This document shows, piece after piece, positions 7,784 through 16,198 of a stretch of DNA of 64,000 nt. The first letter of the stretch is position 1; every line of letters begins with the position of its first letter. Origin of the DNA: Sideroxydans sp. (GTDB taxonomy: Bacteria > Pseudomonadota > Gammaproteobacteria > Burkholderiales > Gallionellaceae). A program made the translations under genes and the position numbers. The stretch spans positions 1 to 64,000 of the forward strand of contig JAQTTU010000007.1 of the NCBI GenBank assembly GCA_028710605.1, in the 5' to 3' direction. The notes under the pieces are model-generated. The model was not told where the DNA came from, made no database searches, and worked only from the letters and a program-made list of their open reading frames with translations.

Positions 7784-9013
7784 TTAGCTTTCTTGATCCA
7801 GATCGAACGCTTTGTGCAGAATGCGCACGGCCAGTTCCAGATATTTCTCGTCGATGACCACGGAGATTTTAATTTCGGAGGTGGAGATCATCTGGATGTT
7901 GATACCTTCTTCCGCCAAGGTGCGGAACATCTTGCTGGCGATGCCCACATGCGAACGCATGCCGACACCGACTACGGAAACTTTGGCGGTCTTGTTGTCG
8001 CCGATGACTTCGCGCGCGCCGATGTGCGGCTGCACCTGATTTTTCAGGATGTCCATCGCCTTGTTGAACTCGTTGCGGTTCACGGTGAACGAGAAGTCGG
8101 TCGTGCCGTCCACGCCGACGTTCTGGATAATCATGTCCACGTCAACGTTGGCTTCGCTCACCGGCCCCAGGATTTGATACGCGATACCGGGCCTATCCGG
8201 CACGCCGCGCACGGTGATTTTCGCTTCGTCGCGGTTGAACGCGATGCCTGAAATGATTGCCTGTTCCATTTTATTGCCTTCCTCGAATGTGATCAGCGTG
8301 CCCTCGCCCTCATCGGTGAAACTGGAGAGCACACGCAATTTGACTTTGTATTTTCCGGCGAATTCGACCGAGCGGATTTGCAGCACCTTGGAACCGAGGC
8401 TGGCCATTTCCAGCATTTCCTCGAAGGTGATGCTCTTCAGGCGGCGCGCTTCGGGTACCACGCGCGGGTCGGTGGTATAGACACCATCGACATCGGTGTA
8501 AATCTGGCATTCGTCGGCGCGCAGCGCGGCGGCAATCGCCACGCCCGTAGTGTCCGAACCGCCGCGCCCCAGCGTGGTGATGTTGCCCGCTTCGTCCATG
8601 CCCTGGAAGCCGGCCACCACCACCACGTTGCCGTTAGCCAGATCGGCGCGAATATTTTGTTCGTCGATGCTGAGGATGCGCGCCTTGGTGAAGGCGCTGT
8701 CGGTAAGAATTTTGACTTGCGCGCCGGTATAACTCTTGGCTTGCAGACCGGCATCCTTGAGTGCCATGGACAACAGGCCGATGGTGACCTGTTCGCCGGT
8801 GGAGATCACCACATCCAGCTCGCGCGGATCGGGGTGTTTCTGGATTTCCTTGGCCAGTGCGATCAGCCGGTTGGTCTCGCCGCTCATGGCGGAAACCACC
8901 ACCACGACTTGATGCCCTTGCGCCTTGTATTTTGCTACGCGCTGCGCAACATTCTTGATGCGCTCCGGGCTGCCCATTGATGTGCCGCCGTATTTCTGAA
9001 CTATCAGTGCCAC
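7784..9013 (-). CDS. lysC: Aspartate kinase
   Basis: 409 residues. It phosphorylates aspartate in the first step of Lys, Thr, Met and diaminopimelate synthesis. The kinase domain begins with the family motif VQKYGGTSMGSPERI and includes the GRGGSDTTGVAIAAAL substrate/ATP segment at about 150-165. Two ACT domains follow (about 265-330 and 345-405: GVPDRPGIAYQILGPVSEAN and VVGVGMRSHVGIASKMF), consistent with feedback control by lysine and/or threonine. Length matches monofunctional beta- and alphaproteobacterial enzymes. The upstream gap to divergent recJ is about 100 bp; the two tRNA genes lie downstream. Confidence 0.97.
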   Translation of the reverse strand: MALIVQKYGGTSMGSPERIKNVAQRVAKYKAQGHQVVVVVSAMSGETNRLIALAKEIQKHPDPRELDVVISTGEQVTIGLLSMALKDAGLQAKSYTGAQVKILTDSAFTKARILSIDEQNIRADLANGNVVVVAGFQGMDEAGNITTLGRGGSDTTGVAIAAALRADECQIYTDVDGVYTTDPRVVPEARRLKSITFEEMLEMASLGSKVLQIRSVEFAGKYKVKLRVLSSFTDEGEGTLITFEEGNKMEQAIISGIAFNRDEAKITVRGVPDRPGIAYQILGPVSEANVDVDMIIQNVGVDGTTDFSFTVNRNEFNKAMDILKNQVQPHIGAREVIGDNKTAKVSVVGVGMRSHVGIASKMFRTLAEEGINIQMISTSEIKISVVIDEKYLELAVRILHKAFDLDQES

Positions 9014-9119
9014 GATGTGCCTGTGCCGTTATTTGAAGAGGGCGGCATTCTAACCGAAGTGAAAAAAAAAGACGATGCGCCCTCTGCTACACTTGGGAGC
9101 GAAATCAACGAAAACCACC

Positions 9120-10805
9120 ATGAGCAAAATCACCCAACGCCCCTACCCCGCCGACACCGCCGCCCAGCTTGCCGCATCCGGCATCCGGCCTTTGCTGGCG
9201 CGCATCTTCGCGGCACGCGGCATCGCGGACGCGACGCAACTGGACACCGACATCAAGCGCCTGCTGCCTTTCTCTCTATTGAAGAATGCAGGACAGATGG
9301 CCAGTTTGCTGGCCGATGCCATCGCGGACAACAAGAAAATTCTGATCGTGGCCGACTACGATGCCGATGGCGCGACGGCGTGTGCCGTGGCGGTGCGCGG
9401 CTTGAGAGCGTTGGGCGCACGAGTGGATTTCATTGTGCCCAACCGCTTTGAGTATGGTTACGGGCTGACACCCGAGATCGTGCGCCTCGCCAAACAATCT
9501 GAACCGGACATCATTCTCACCGTGGATAACGGCATCGCCAGTGTGGAAGGCGTGGAAGAAGCCCGACGACTGGGCATGCAAGTGTTGGTGACCGACCATC
9601 ACCTGCCCGGCGATACGCTGCCGGATGCGCTGTGCATCGTGAACCCCAACCAGCCGGGCTGCACTTTCCCCAGCAAAAATCTGGCGGGCGTGGGCGTGAT
9701 GTTTTATGTGTTGATGGCGCTGCGCGCGGAGATGCGGACGCGCGGCGCTTTCGCTTTGATCGCCGAGCCGAATCTTGGCAACCTGCTCGACTTGGTCGCC
9801 TTGGGCACGGTGGCCGACGTGGTAAAACTAGACGACAACAACCGCATTCTGGTGCAACAAGGTTTGCAGCGCATCCGCGCCGGACGCTGTTGTGTCGGCA
9901 TTCAGGCGTTGTTGCGCGTGGCGCGCAAACAAGTCGCGCAGGCATCCGCTTACGAAATGGGCTTCATCGTCGGTCCGCGTTTGAACGCCGCCGGACGCTT
10001 GGATGATATGGGCTTTGGCATCCAATGTTTATTGACCGACGATGCGACAGAGGCCGACGAAATCGCCGCCAAACTGGATGCGCTAAATCACGAGCGGCGC
10101 AGCATCGAAGCCGACATGCAGGATAGCGCACTGGCGGCGCTCAATGTGTTCGATCCGGCGGACAGTTTTTCGCTGGCGCTGTTCAACGAAGATTGGCACC
10201 AAGGGGTGATCGGCATTCTCGCCTCGCGCTTGAAAGATAAATTCCACCGCCCGGTGATTGCCTTTGCGCGCTCGCAAACCGGCGAACTCAAAGGCTCGGG
10301 GCGCAGCATTCCCGGCTTGCATCTGCGCGATGCGCTCGATCTGGTGTCCAAACGCCAGCCGCATCTGATTCAGAAATTCGGCGGGCACGCGATGGCGGCT
10401 GGCTTGAGTATCAGCGAGGAACACCTCAGCGATTTTCGTCTCGCGTTCGAGGCCGTTGCGCAGGAACTGCTGGCCGCCGAAGCGCTGGTGAAAACCATCG
10501 TCACCGACGGCGCACTCGACACCGATGAATTCACCTTGGACATCGCGCACAATCTGCAACAGCAAGTATGGGGACAAGGCTTTCCCGAACCGTTGTTTGA
10601 AGGCGAATTCGTCGTTGCGTCACAGCGCGTGTTGAAGGAAAAACATCTCAAGTTGAAACTGTCATCGCCCGCCGGAAATTTCGAAGCCATCCGCTTCTTT
10701 CACACCGACCCCGCGCCCGCCAATATCCGCGCGGTGTACAGCCTGAGCGTCAATGAATACAATGGCAGCGAGAGTGTGCAACTCATCGTGCGGCACTGGG
10801 CGTGA
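9120..10805 (+). CDS. recJ: Single-stranded-DNA-specific 5'-3' exonuclease RecJ
   Basis: 561 residues from MSKITQRPYP; a longer frame starts at 9075 but the usual N-terminus begins here. The DHH phosphoesterase core shows VADYDADG (Asp79, Asp81, Asp83) and TDHHLPGD (Asp159, His160, His161), then DNGIA and the DHHA1 domain with SGRSIPGLHLRDAL and GGHAMAAGLS. RecJ degrades single strands from 5' ends in recombinational and mismatch repair. It is transcribed divergently from lysC and followed after 9 bp by the MgtC/DUF4010 gene, suggesting one transcript. Confidence 0.96.
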   Translation: MSKITQRPYPADTAAQLAASGIRPLLARIFAARGIADATQLDTDIKRLLPFSLLKNAGQMASLLADAIADNKKILIVADYDADGATACAVAVRGLRALGARVDFIVPNRFEYGYGLTPEIVRLAKQSEPDIILTVDNGIASVEGVEEARRLGMQVLVTDHHLPGDTLPDALCIVNPNQPGCTFPSKNLAGVGVMFYVLMALRAEMRTRGAFALIAEPNLGNLLDLVALGTVADVVKLDDNNRILVQQGLQRIRAGRCCVGIQALLRVARKQVAQASAYEMGFIVGPRLNAAGRLDDMGFGIQCLLTDDATEADEIAAKLDALNHERRSIEADMQDSALAALNVFDPADSFSLALFNEDWHQGVIGILASRLKDKFHRPVIAFARSQTGELKGSGRSIPGLHLRDALDLVSKRQPHLIQKFGGHAMAAGLSISEEHLSDFRLAFEAVAQELLAAEALVKTIVTDGALDTDEFTLDIAHNLQQQVWGQGFPEPLFEGEFVVASQRVLKEKHLKLKLSSPAGNFEAIRFFHTDPAPANIRAVYSLSVNEYNGSESVQLIVRHWA

Positions 10806-10814
10806 GGTAAAACA

Positions 10815-12077
10815 ATGGACATTGGTTTCCTGCAAGGCAGCAGCCTCGAAACGCTGCCGCAATTTCTCACCAGCCTCGCCATCGGCCTGCTGATCGGACT
10901 GGAGCGCGAGCGCAATCCTTCCGCCAAAGCCGGGCTGCGCACGTTCGCGCTGGTGGCCGTGTTCGGCACACTCATCACGCTGCTCGCCGACAAGAGCGCG
11001 ACCCCCTGGCTGTTGATCGCCGGATTGCTGGCCGTCGCCGCCATGATCGTGGCGGCCTACCTCAACAACCGCACCGAAAACAACGACCCCGGCACCACCA
11101 CGGTCGCCGCGTTGCTGATCTGTTACGCGCTGGGCGCTCTGGTATGGTACGGCTCTTCCAAGCTCGCGGTGATACTGGCGATCACCACCACCACCCTGCT
11201 CTATTTCAAACCGGAACTGCAAGGCATGACGCAGCGCCTCACGCGCCGCGACCTGGTTTCCATCCTGCAATTTTCGGTACTCAGCTTCGTCATCCTGCCC
11301 ATCCTGCCCAACCATAATTACGGTCCTTACGATGCATTCAATCCATATCATGCGTGGATGATGGTGGTGCTGATTTCCGGCCTGAGCCTGACGGGTTACG
11401 TTGCCTTGCGCTGGACAGGGCAGCGTTACGGCGCACCGCTGCTGGGCTTTCTGGGCGGACTGGTTTCCAGCACGGCGACAACCATGGTCTATGCCAAACA
11501 CAGCAAACTCAACGAAGGCATGTTGCGCCTATCGGCAGTGGTCATCCTGATTGCCAGCCAGGTCGTGCTGATCCGGCTCATGGTGGTCAGCGGTGTCGTG
11601 TCCGCCAGCATCCTCAAACAACTCGCCCCGGTAATGGGGCTGGGGCTGTTGTTCGGCATGAGCGCCACCTTGTTCAACTGGAAACGCCTGAAAAACGAGG
11701 GCGAATTGCCCATGCCTGAAACCTCCAATCCGACCGAGATTCACTCCGCGCTGACCTTCGGCCTGCTGTTCGTGGTGGTACTGTTCTGCGCGGCGTGGCT
11801 CTCCGATGTGGCCGGTAGCGGCGGCCTGTACATCGTCGCCATCATTTCCGGCCTCACCGATGTGGATGCCATCACCCTCTCCAGCCTGCGCCTGTTCAAC
11901 ATGGACAAATTGAGCAGCACCCAAGCCGTCACCTCCATCTCCCTCGCCTTCCTCTCCAACATGCTATTCAAATTCGGCATGGCGGCTTCCATCGGCGGAC
12001 TGGCGCTGGCCAAACACCTTGCCGTCGGCTTCATCGCCATCGCGGCGGGTGTGGTGCTCGGCTTGCTGCTTTTGTAG
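10815..12077 (+). CDS. MgtC/SapB-DUF4010 family membrane protein
   Basis: 420 residues, almost entirely hydrophobic, with about 12 predicted membrane segments. The N-terminal MgtC/SapB-like part has the signature FLTSLAIGLLIGLERER, then LRTFALVAVFGTLI. The C-terminal half matches the DUF4010 domain (GFLGGLVSSTATTMVYAK, then ISGLTDVDAITLSSLRL). Substrate and function of this family are not known to me; MgtC domains elsewhere are linked to magnesium homeostasis. The gene starts 9 bp after recJ. Its stop codon lies at the edge of a REP palindrome. Confidence 0.88.
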   Translation: MDIGFLQGSSLETLPQFLTSLAIGLLIGLERERNPSAKAGLRTFALVAVFGTLITLLADKSATPWLLIAGLLAVAAMIVAAYLNNRTENNDPGTTTVAALLICYALGALVWYGSSKLAVILAITTTTLLYFKPELQGMTQRLTRRDLVSILQFSVLSFVILPILPNHNYGPYDAFNPYHAWMMVVLISGLSLTGYVALRWTGQRYGAPLLGFLGGLVSSTATTMVYAKHSKLNEGMLRLSAVVILIASQVVLIRLMVVSGVVSASILKQLAPVMGLGLLFGMSATLFNWKRLKNEGELPMPETSNPTEIHSALTFGLLFVVVLFCAAWLSDVAGSGGLYIVAIISGLTDVDAITLSSLRLFNMDKLSSTQAVTSISLAFLSNMLFKFGMAASIGGLALAKHLAVGFIAIAAGVVLGLLLL

Positions 12078-12183
12078 GAGCGAGCTTGCTCGCGAAAAGC
12101 CTTCGCGAGCACCCGCAAGGGGTACGCCGGTGGGTACCCCGCTGCTGCGCAGCGACCCTTCCGCAGCAAGCTCGCTCCTACAG
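12073..12183. repeat. REP palindrome with a nested 58-nt insertion
   Basis: Arms TGTAGGAGCGAGCTTGCT and AGCAAGCTCGCTCCTACA are a standard REP of this genome (compare 12688 and 16108). The right half is split after TTCGCGAGC by a 58-nt segment at 12110-12167, then continues AAGCTCGCTCCTACA. It lies immediately upstream of the REP-associated transposase. Confidence 0.85.
12110..12167. mobile_element. 58-nt element nested in a REP (copy 1)
   Basis: Begins CACCCGCAAGGGGTACGCCG and ends GACCCTTCCGCAGC. By eye 56 of 58 positions match the copy at 40017-40074 inside surE. It has GC-rich internal pairing but no coding capacity. Confidence 0.7.
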
Positions 12184-12199
12184 ATGAAATATTCAGGAG

Positions 12200-12676
12200 A
12201 TGCCGATGAACAACTCAACTTCAAACCATCACACCCGCGATTTGCGCAAAGGCCGCTTTTCCGAAACCAACCGCAGCTACCTCATCACCACAGTCGTGCA
12301 TGAGCGCCACCCACTCTTCTCCGAATGGCAAATCGCCCGCCCACTGATAACCGAGCTGCGCGCAGCAGAAGAGAGCGACTTGGTTGAATCGCTGGCTTGG
12401 GTGGTGATGCCGGATCATTTGCACTGGCTGGTCACCCTGAAATCCGGCGACTTGCCCACGCTCATGCAAGGCATCAAAGGTCGCAGCGCCATTACCATCA
12501 ACCGCGCGCTGGGCAGCCATGGCCCGCTCTGGCAGAAAAGCTTTCACGACCACGCCTTGCGCAAAGACGAAGATTTGCAAGCCATCGCCAGATACATCGT
12601 CGCCAACCCGCTCCGCGCGGGCTTGGTGAAAAAGATCGGTGACTATCCGCTGTGGGATGCAATTTGGCTGAGGTAG
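12200..12676 (+). CDS. REP-associated tyrosine transposase (RAYT, Y1 family)
   Basis: 158 residues. A single-domain Y1 transposase related to IS200/IS605 TnpA. The HUH-type motif is HLH at 73-75 (VVMPDHLHWLV) and the catalytic tyrosine is Tyr132 in ARYIVANPLRAGLV. The typical GRFSETNRSYLIT start and GPLWQKSFHDHALR segment are present. Family members are single-copy domesticated enzymes thought to process REP palindromes, and this one has REPs on both sides (12073-12183, 12688-12741, 12839-12892). AGGAG abuts the first ATG, so the second ATG at 12206 (MNNSTSNHH) may be the true start. Confidence 0.93.
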   Translation: MPMNNSTSNHHTRDLRKGRFSETNRSYLITTVVHERHPLFSEWQIARPLITELRAAEESDLVESLAWVVMPDHLHWLVTLKSGDLPTLMQGIKGRSAITINRALGSHGPLWQKSFHDHALRKDEDLQAIARYIVANPLRAGLVKKIGDYPLWDAIWLR

Positions 12677-12687
12677 ATTTGGTTTTC

Positions 12688-12741
12688 TGTAGGAGCGAGC
12701 TTGCTCGCGAAAACGCTTTCGCGAGCAAGCTCGCTCCCACA
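12688..12741. repeat. REP palindrome downstream of the RAYT gene
   Basis: TGTAGGAGCGAGCTTGCTCG and CGAGCAAGCTCGCTCCCACA are inverted around CGAAAACGCTTTCG. It is in the orientation expected of a REP pair flanking the transposase. Confidence 0.88.
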
Positions 12742-12763
12742 ACAGCATTTTCCCGCTTCGTAG

Positions 12764-12801
12764 GCATGTTGTAGATCGCCTATTGACGGGCATCTTCACG
12801 A
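12764..12801. repeat. Half copy of the dispersed GCCTATTGACGGGC repeat
   Basis: Reads GTAGATCGCCTATTGACGGG then CATCTTCACGAGG. A near-identical string occurs at 63962-63995. Confidence 0.6.
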
Positions 12802-12838
12802 GGTTATTTATCCCGGCTCGCTAATTTAGCAGCCCCCC

Positions 12839-12892
12839 TGTAGGAGCGGCTTTAGCCGCGAATGGCATTCGCCAGCAAGCTGGCTCCCACAT
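12839..12892. repeat. Variant REP palindrome
   Basis: The left arm TGTAGGAGCGGCTTTAGCCG belongs to a different REP subtype from the right arm CCAGCAAGCTGGCTCCCACA, so it looks like a hybrid of two REP types. It lies about 50 bp before prfB. Confidence 0.7.
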
Positions 12893-12939
12893 CGGATGTA
12901 TAATCGCGCCCTTCTGAAATCGCACTGAACGACACCATC

Positions 12940-14044
12940 ATGGAAGCCGAACAACTCAACGCCCTCAGCAACAAAATCCAGGATTTACGCGCGCGCAACC
13001 TCGAACTTCGGAGGTATCTTTGACTACGATGGCAAACAGGAACGTTTAGCCGAAGTCGCCGTCCTCGCCGAGGACCCCGCCATCTGGAACGATGCCAAGC
13101 GCGCCCAGGACTTGGGGCGCGAACGCAAATCGCTGGAAGATGTGGTGCTCGGCCTCAGCCAGATCAGCCAGAATCTCGACGATGCCAGCGAACTGTTCGA
13201 GATGGCGCAAGCCGAGAACGACGACGACAGTTTGAACAGCATCGCCGCCGACGTTGAAGACATCCAGAAGCGCGTCGAAACGTTCGAGTTCCGCCGCATG
13301 TTCTCCAACCCGGCCGACCCCAACAACTGCTTCATCGACATCCAGGCCGGAGCCGGTGGCACCGAGGCTTGCGACTGGGCTTCCATGCTGCTGCGCCAGT
13401 ACCTCCGTTACTGCGAACGCAAAGGCTTCAAGGCCGAAGTGCTGGAACAGACCGACGGCGACGTGGCGGGCATCCGCAGCGCCTCGCTCAAGGTCGAAGG
13501 CGAATACGCCTACGGCCACCTGCGCACCGAGACCGGCGTGCACCGCCTGGTGCGCAAGTCGCCGTTCGATTCTTCGGGCGGCCGCCACACCTCGTTCGCC
13601 AGCCTGTTCGTTTCGCCCGAAGTGGACGACTCCATCGAAGTGGACATCAACCCCGCCGACTTGCGCATCGATACCTTCCGAGCCTCCGGCGCGGGCGGCC
13701 AGCACATCAACAAGACCGACTCCGCCATCCGCATCACCCACGCCCCCACCGGCATCGTGGTGCAATGCCAAAACGACCGCTCGCAACACCGCAACAAGGC
13801 CGAGGCCATGTCCATGCTGAAATCGCGCCTGTACGAACTGGAACTGCGCAAACGCCAGTCCGACGCCGACAAACTGGAAGCCACCAAAACCGACGTGGGC
13901 TGGGGCCACCAGATCCGTTCCTACGTGCTCGACCAGTCGCGCATCAAAGACCTGCGCACCAACGTCGAAATCTCCAACACGCAAAAAGTGCTCGACGGCG
14001 ACCTCGATCCTTTCATCGAGGCGAGTTTGAAGCAAGGGGTTTGA
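12940..14044 (+). CDS. prfB: Peptide chain release factor 2, with programmed +1 frameshift
   Basis: RF2 recognises UGA and UAA and triggers peptide release. The first frame (12940-13020) encodes 27 residues ending RRYL and meets an in-frame TGA at 13021-13023. After a +1 slip on CTT the frame resumes at GAC (13022) and runs to 14044, giving 367 residues. The recoding site is classical: Shine-Dalgarno-like GGAGG at 13010-13014, then TATCTTTGAC. The mature protein has SPF (207-209) for stop-codon recognition and GGQ (252-254) for hydrolysis. Annotators that ignore the frameshift will call a truncated gene near 13112. RF2 abundance is autoregulated through this site. Confidence 0.97.
13010..13024 (+). 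promoter_or_regulatory. prfB recoding site
   Basis: GGAGG (13010-13014), three-base spacer TAT, slippery CTT (13018-13020), in-frame TGA, then C. This is the standard autoregulatory RF2 frameshift signal. Confidence 0.95.
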
Positions 14045-14062
14045 ATGGTGCTATTTCTTTAG

Positions 14063-14107
14063 TTGACGCGCCAGATTGTTTTACCTAAAGTAGTGCCGAA
14101 CACTACT
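14063..14107 (+). promoter_or_regulatory. Promoter and operator of the toxin-antitoxin/SMC operon
   Basis: A -35 TTGACG (14063-14068), 17-base spacer and -10 TAAAGT (14086-14091) form a good sigma-70-like promoter. Overlapping the -10 is a perfect inverted repeat, AGTAGTG (14089-14095) and CACTACT (14101-14107) around CCGAA, 15 bp before the antitoxin ATG. This is a natural site for Phd-type autorepression. Confidence 0.65.
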
Positions 14108-14121
14108 TCGAGAATATCATC

Positions 14122-14358
14122 ATGGAAACCATCACCGCAGCCGATGCCAACCGCCAGTTTTCCAGCCTGCTGCGCAAAGTCGAGCATGGCCAAACGGTTA
14201 CCGTTACCTCTAGGGGCAAACCCGTGGCGACCATCAGTCCCGTGCAGGCAAACAATGCGCAACGTGGCATCGCAAAAACAAATTTATTGGCAAGACTGAA
14301 CGCACAAAAAACTTCCGGTTCGAGGAATTGGAATCGCGACGAACTTTACGAAGATTGA
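14122..14358 (+). CDS. Phd/YefM-family antitoxin
   Basis: 78 residues. The start METITAADANRQFSSLLRKV and the following VTSRGKPVATISPV are the DNA-binding Phd/YefM fold. The C-terminal NWNRDELYED tail would bind the toxin. It neutralises the PIN toxin encoded 2 bp downstream and probably represses the operon through the palindrome just upstream. Family antitoxins are labile and their loss frees the toxin. Here the pair is followed within 3 bp by an SMC-type system, so the antitoxin may also control that system (inference). Confidence 0.88.
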   Translation: METITAADANRQFSSLLRKVEHGQTVTVTSRGKPVATISPVQANNAQRGIAKTNLLARLNAQKTSGSRNWNRDELYED

Positions 14359-14360
14359 GC

Positions 14361-14807
14361 ATGAGAATCGCGCTGGACACCAATATCCTCGCCTACGCGG
14401 AAGGGCTGGGGGATAAAGCCAGATGCACCAAGGCGCGCGCATTGATCGAGCGGCTTCCGGTGGAATCGGTCGTGCTTCCGGCGCAAACGCTGGGCGAGTT
14501 ATTCCGCGTGCTCACCGCAAAGGCCAAACGCAAACCCGCCCTGGCGCGCGCCGCCATTCTGGGCTGGGCAGACAGCTTCGAGGTGGCGGATTCAAGCTGG
14601 ACGGCCTTCCAGTCCGCGCTCGACCTGTCCGCCGACCATCAGTTGCAAATCTGGGATGCGCTCATCCTCGCCGTCGCCGCCGGAAACCGCTGCCGCATGT
14701 TGCTCAGCGAAGATTTTCAGGATGGCTTCACCTGGAGCGGCGTGACGGTGGTGAATCCTTTTGCGTCGCCGGAACATCCCCTGCTCGCAAGTCTTGGGGG
14801 CGTGTAA
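14361..14807 (+). CDS. PIN-domain ribonuclease toxin (VapC-like)
   Basis: 148 residues from MRIALDTNILAYAEG. The four acidic PIN positions are visible: Asp6 (LDTNIL), Glu in TLGELFRV, Asp in IWDALILAVA, and Asp in LLSEDFQDGF. PIN toxins cut RNA, usually tRNA or rRNA, when antitoxin is lost. The antitoxin gene ends 2 bp upstream. The stop is followed after 3 bp by the ATG of the kleisin-like gene, so toxin and SMC system are probably on one messenger. A longer in-frame start at 14328 would overlap the antitoxin gene and lacks support. Confidence 0.87.
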   Translation: MRIALDTNILAYAEGLGDKARCTKARALIERLPVESVVLPAQTLGELFRVLTAKAKRKPALARAAILGWADSFEVADSSWTAFQSALDLSADHQLQIWDALILAVAAGNRCRMLLSEDFQDGFTWSGVTVVNPFASPEHPLLASLGGV

Positions 14808-14810
14808 CCC

Positions 14811-16094
14811 ATGTCCGAACACAACTCCAACTCGCTGGCCGAATTTTTTGCGCCCGGCATCGACCCGCAAGACGTTGAGCAATTCTTCCCGCTACACAAG
14901 GCCAAGCCGCTGATCGGCGCGATGATCGCGCTGTTTCGCGGCGGCGACGAGGAGGTGCTGGTGCGCCTCGTGGTGTTGCGCGAGATCGGTTTGCGCGCAG
15001 ATGCGCCGGACTGGTCGCCGCGCGAACTGGAAACGCACTTCGCTTATTTCGCTTCTTCCAAACTCAACACCGTGCTCGGGCGGCTGCGCGAGCACGAGCT
15101 GTTGTTGTGGGATGCCGAGCGCCGCGTGTATCGCTTGTCCACCGCCGGGCGCATGGTGCTGGCGGCGCTGTCCAACCTGCTGTCGTTCAGCGCCGAGGCG
15201 GATAGCGAGCTGGGCTTTTATGCGGCGCAGGTGGCCGCCGGGTCGGCGGTGGGCATGCTGTCGCCGGAAGCGCTGGCGCATTTGCTGGCGCGCCTGACCG
15301 AACTGGAAGATTCGTTCGCGCAGGCCGTCGCCTCCGGCTCCGAGTTCCGTCTGCGCGCCGCGCAGAGCCAATTGCAATCGGTGTGGAAGTGGATGGAGAA
15401 AGGCAACGAGGTGCTGAAGAATCTCGGGGCATCCGGGCTGGCCGACGATGCGAGCTGGCGGCTGGCGCAGGAGATTGGTTCGCGCCAGTCGCGCATCATG
15501 CGCATGTCGTCGGTATTCCAGCGCGAGCTGGCCGCCATCGCGCGCCAGCAAGTGCATTTGTCGCAAGGCGGACTCACTTCATCGGAGCTGGCGATCTGGC
15601 TCAAGGAGCGCACGGTTGACGAACTGGTCGCACTATCCGATCAACAACTCGCCGTCGTGCCCGAAACGACTTTCGTGCTGCCCGACGTGATGCTGGACAA
15701 CACCGAAGAATTCATCGAACGCGAACAGCCCACGCGCCGCGTTTCCACGCTGCCGCCGCCCGCCGCCGTCGAGCACACGCAAGACATGCCGCACGAGCCG
15801 CCGCCGCAACTGGCCGCGCTGGTGCGCCTGCTCGACGGCCTGCCGCAGGCAATGGCGGTGACCGACGCGGTGGTCGGCGACAATTTCAGCGCGGCCTCGT
15901 ACCGCATGTCGCTGCTGGCCTTCGTCGGCGAACAGAACGTCGATCCCGAACTCGCCCCGCTGGCCGCGCTGCCGCTGACGGTGCGCTGGGATCACGGCAG
16001 CAACGCATTGACACCGGTTAACCGACACGAAGTCGCCGCCATGAGCGCGGGCGAACTCGTACCGTTACAGGAGAAGACGTATGAAGCCGGATAA
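14811..16094 (+). CDS. Kleisin-like subunit of a Wadjet/Mks-type SMC system (JetA/MksF-like)
   Basis: 427 residues. It starts MSEHNSNSLAEFFAPG. A winged-helix-like segment lies at about 60-110 (LNTVLGRLREHELLLWD, RVYRLSTAGRMVL), followed by a mostly alpha-helical middle and a Pro/Glu-rich linker near 305-330. No enzymatic motif is visible. I assign it as the kleisin-like component from its position as first of four genes (kleisin, KITE, SMC, Toprim) and from its length and helical character; direct homology is not certain. GGGGG lies 10 bases before the ATG. A REP palindrome separates it from the next gene. Confidence 0.7.
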   Translation: MSEHNSNSLAEFFAPGIDPQDVEQFFPLHKAKPLIGAMIALFRGGDEEVLVRLVVLREIGLRADAPDWSPRELETHFAYFASSKLNTVLGRLREHELLLWDAERRVYRLSTAGRMVLAALSNLLSFSAEADSELGFYAAQVAAGSAVGMLSPEALAHLLARLTELEDSFAQAVASGSEFRLRAAQSQLQSVWKWMEKGNEVLKNLGASGLADDASWRLAQEIGSRQSRIMRMSSVFQRELAAIARQQVHLSQGGLTSSELAIWLKERTVDELVALSDQQLAVVPETTFVLPDVMLDNTEEFIEREQPTRRVSTLPPPAAVEHTQDMPHEPPPQLAALVRLLDGLPQAMAVTDAVVGDNFSAASYRMSLLAFVGEQNVDPELAPLAALPLTVRWDHGSNALTPVNRHEVAAMSAGELVPLQEKTYEAG

Positions 16095-16107
16095 ATTATG
16101 CGCCTGT

Positions 16108-16160
16108 TGTAGGAGCGAGCTTGCTCGCGAAAGCTATTCGCGAGCAAGCTCGCTCCTACA
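16108..16160. repeat. REP palindrome inside the SMC operon
   Basis: TGTAGGAGCGAGCTTGCTCG and CGAGCAAGCTCGCTCCTACA are perfect inverted arms. It lies in the 104-bp gap between the kleisin-like and KITE-like genes, the only large gap in the operon. Confidence 0.9.
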
Positions 16161-16198
16161 AATGCTTCAAACGAATTGTATGCAATGAGAGGTTTTAT

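Noticed and set aside
13112-14044. prfB starting at the ATG at 13112
   Set aside because: This start omits the N-terminal domain; the upstream recoding site and in-frame 27 codons show the true start at 12940.
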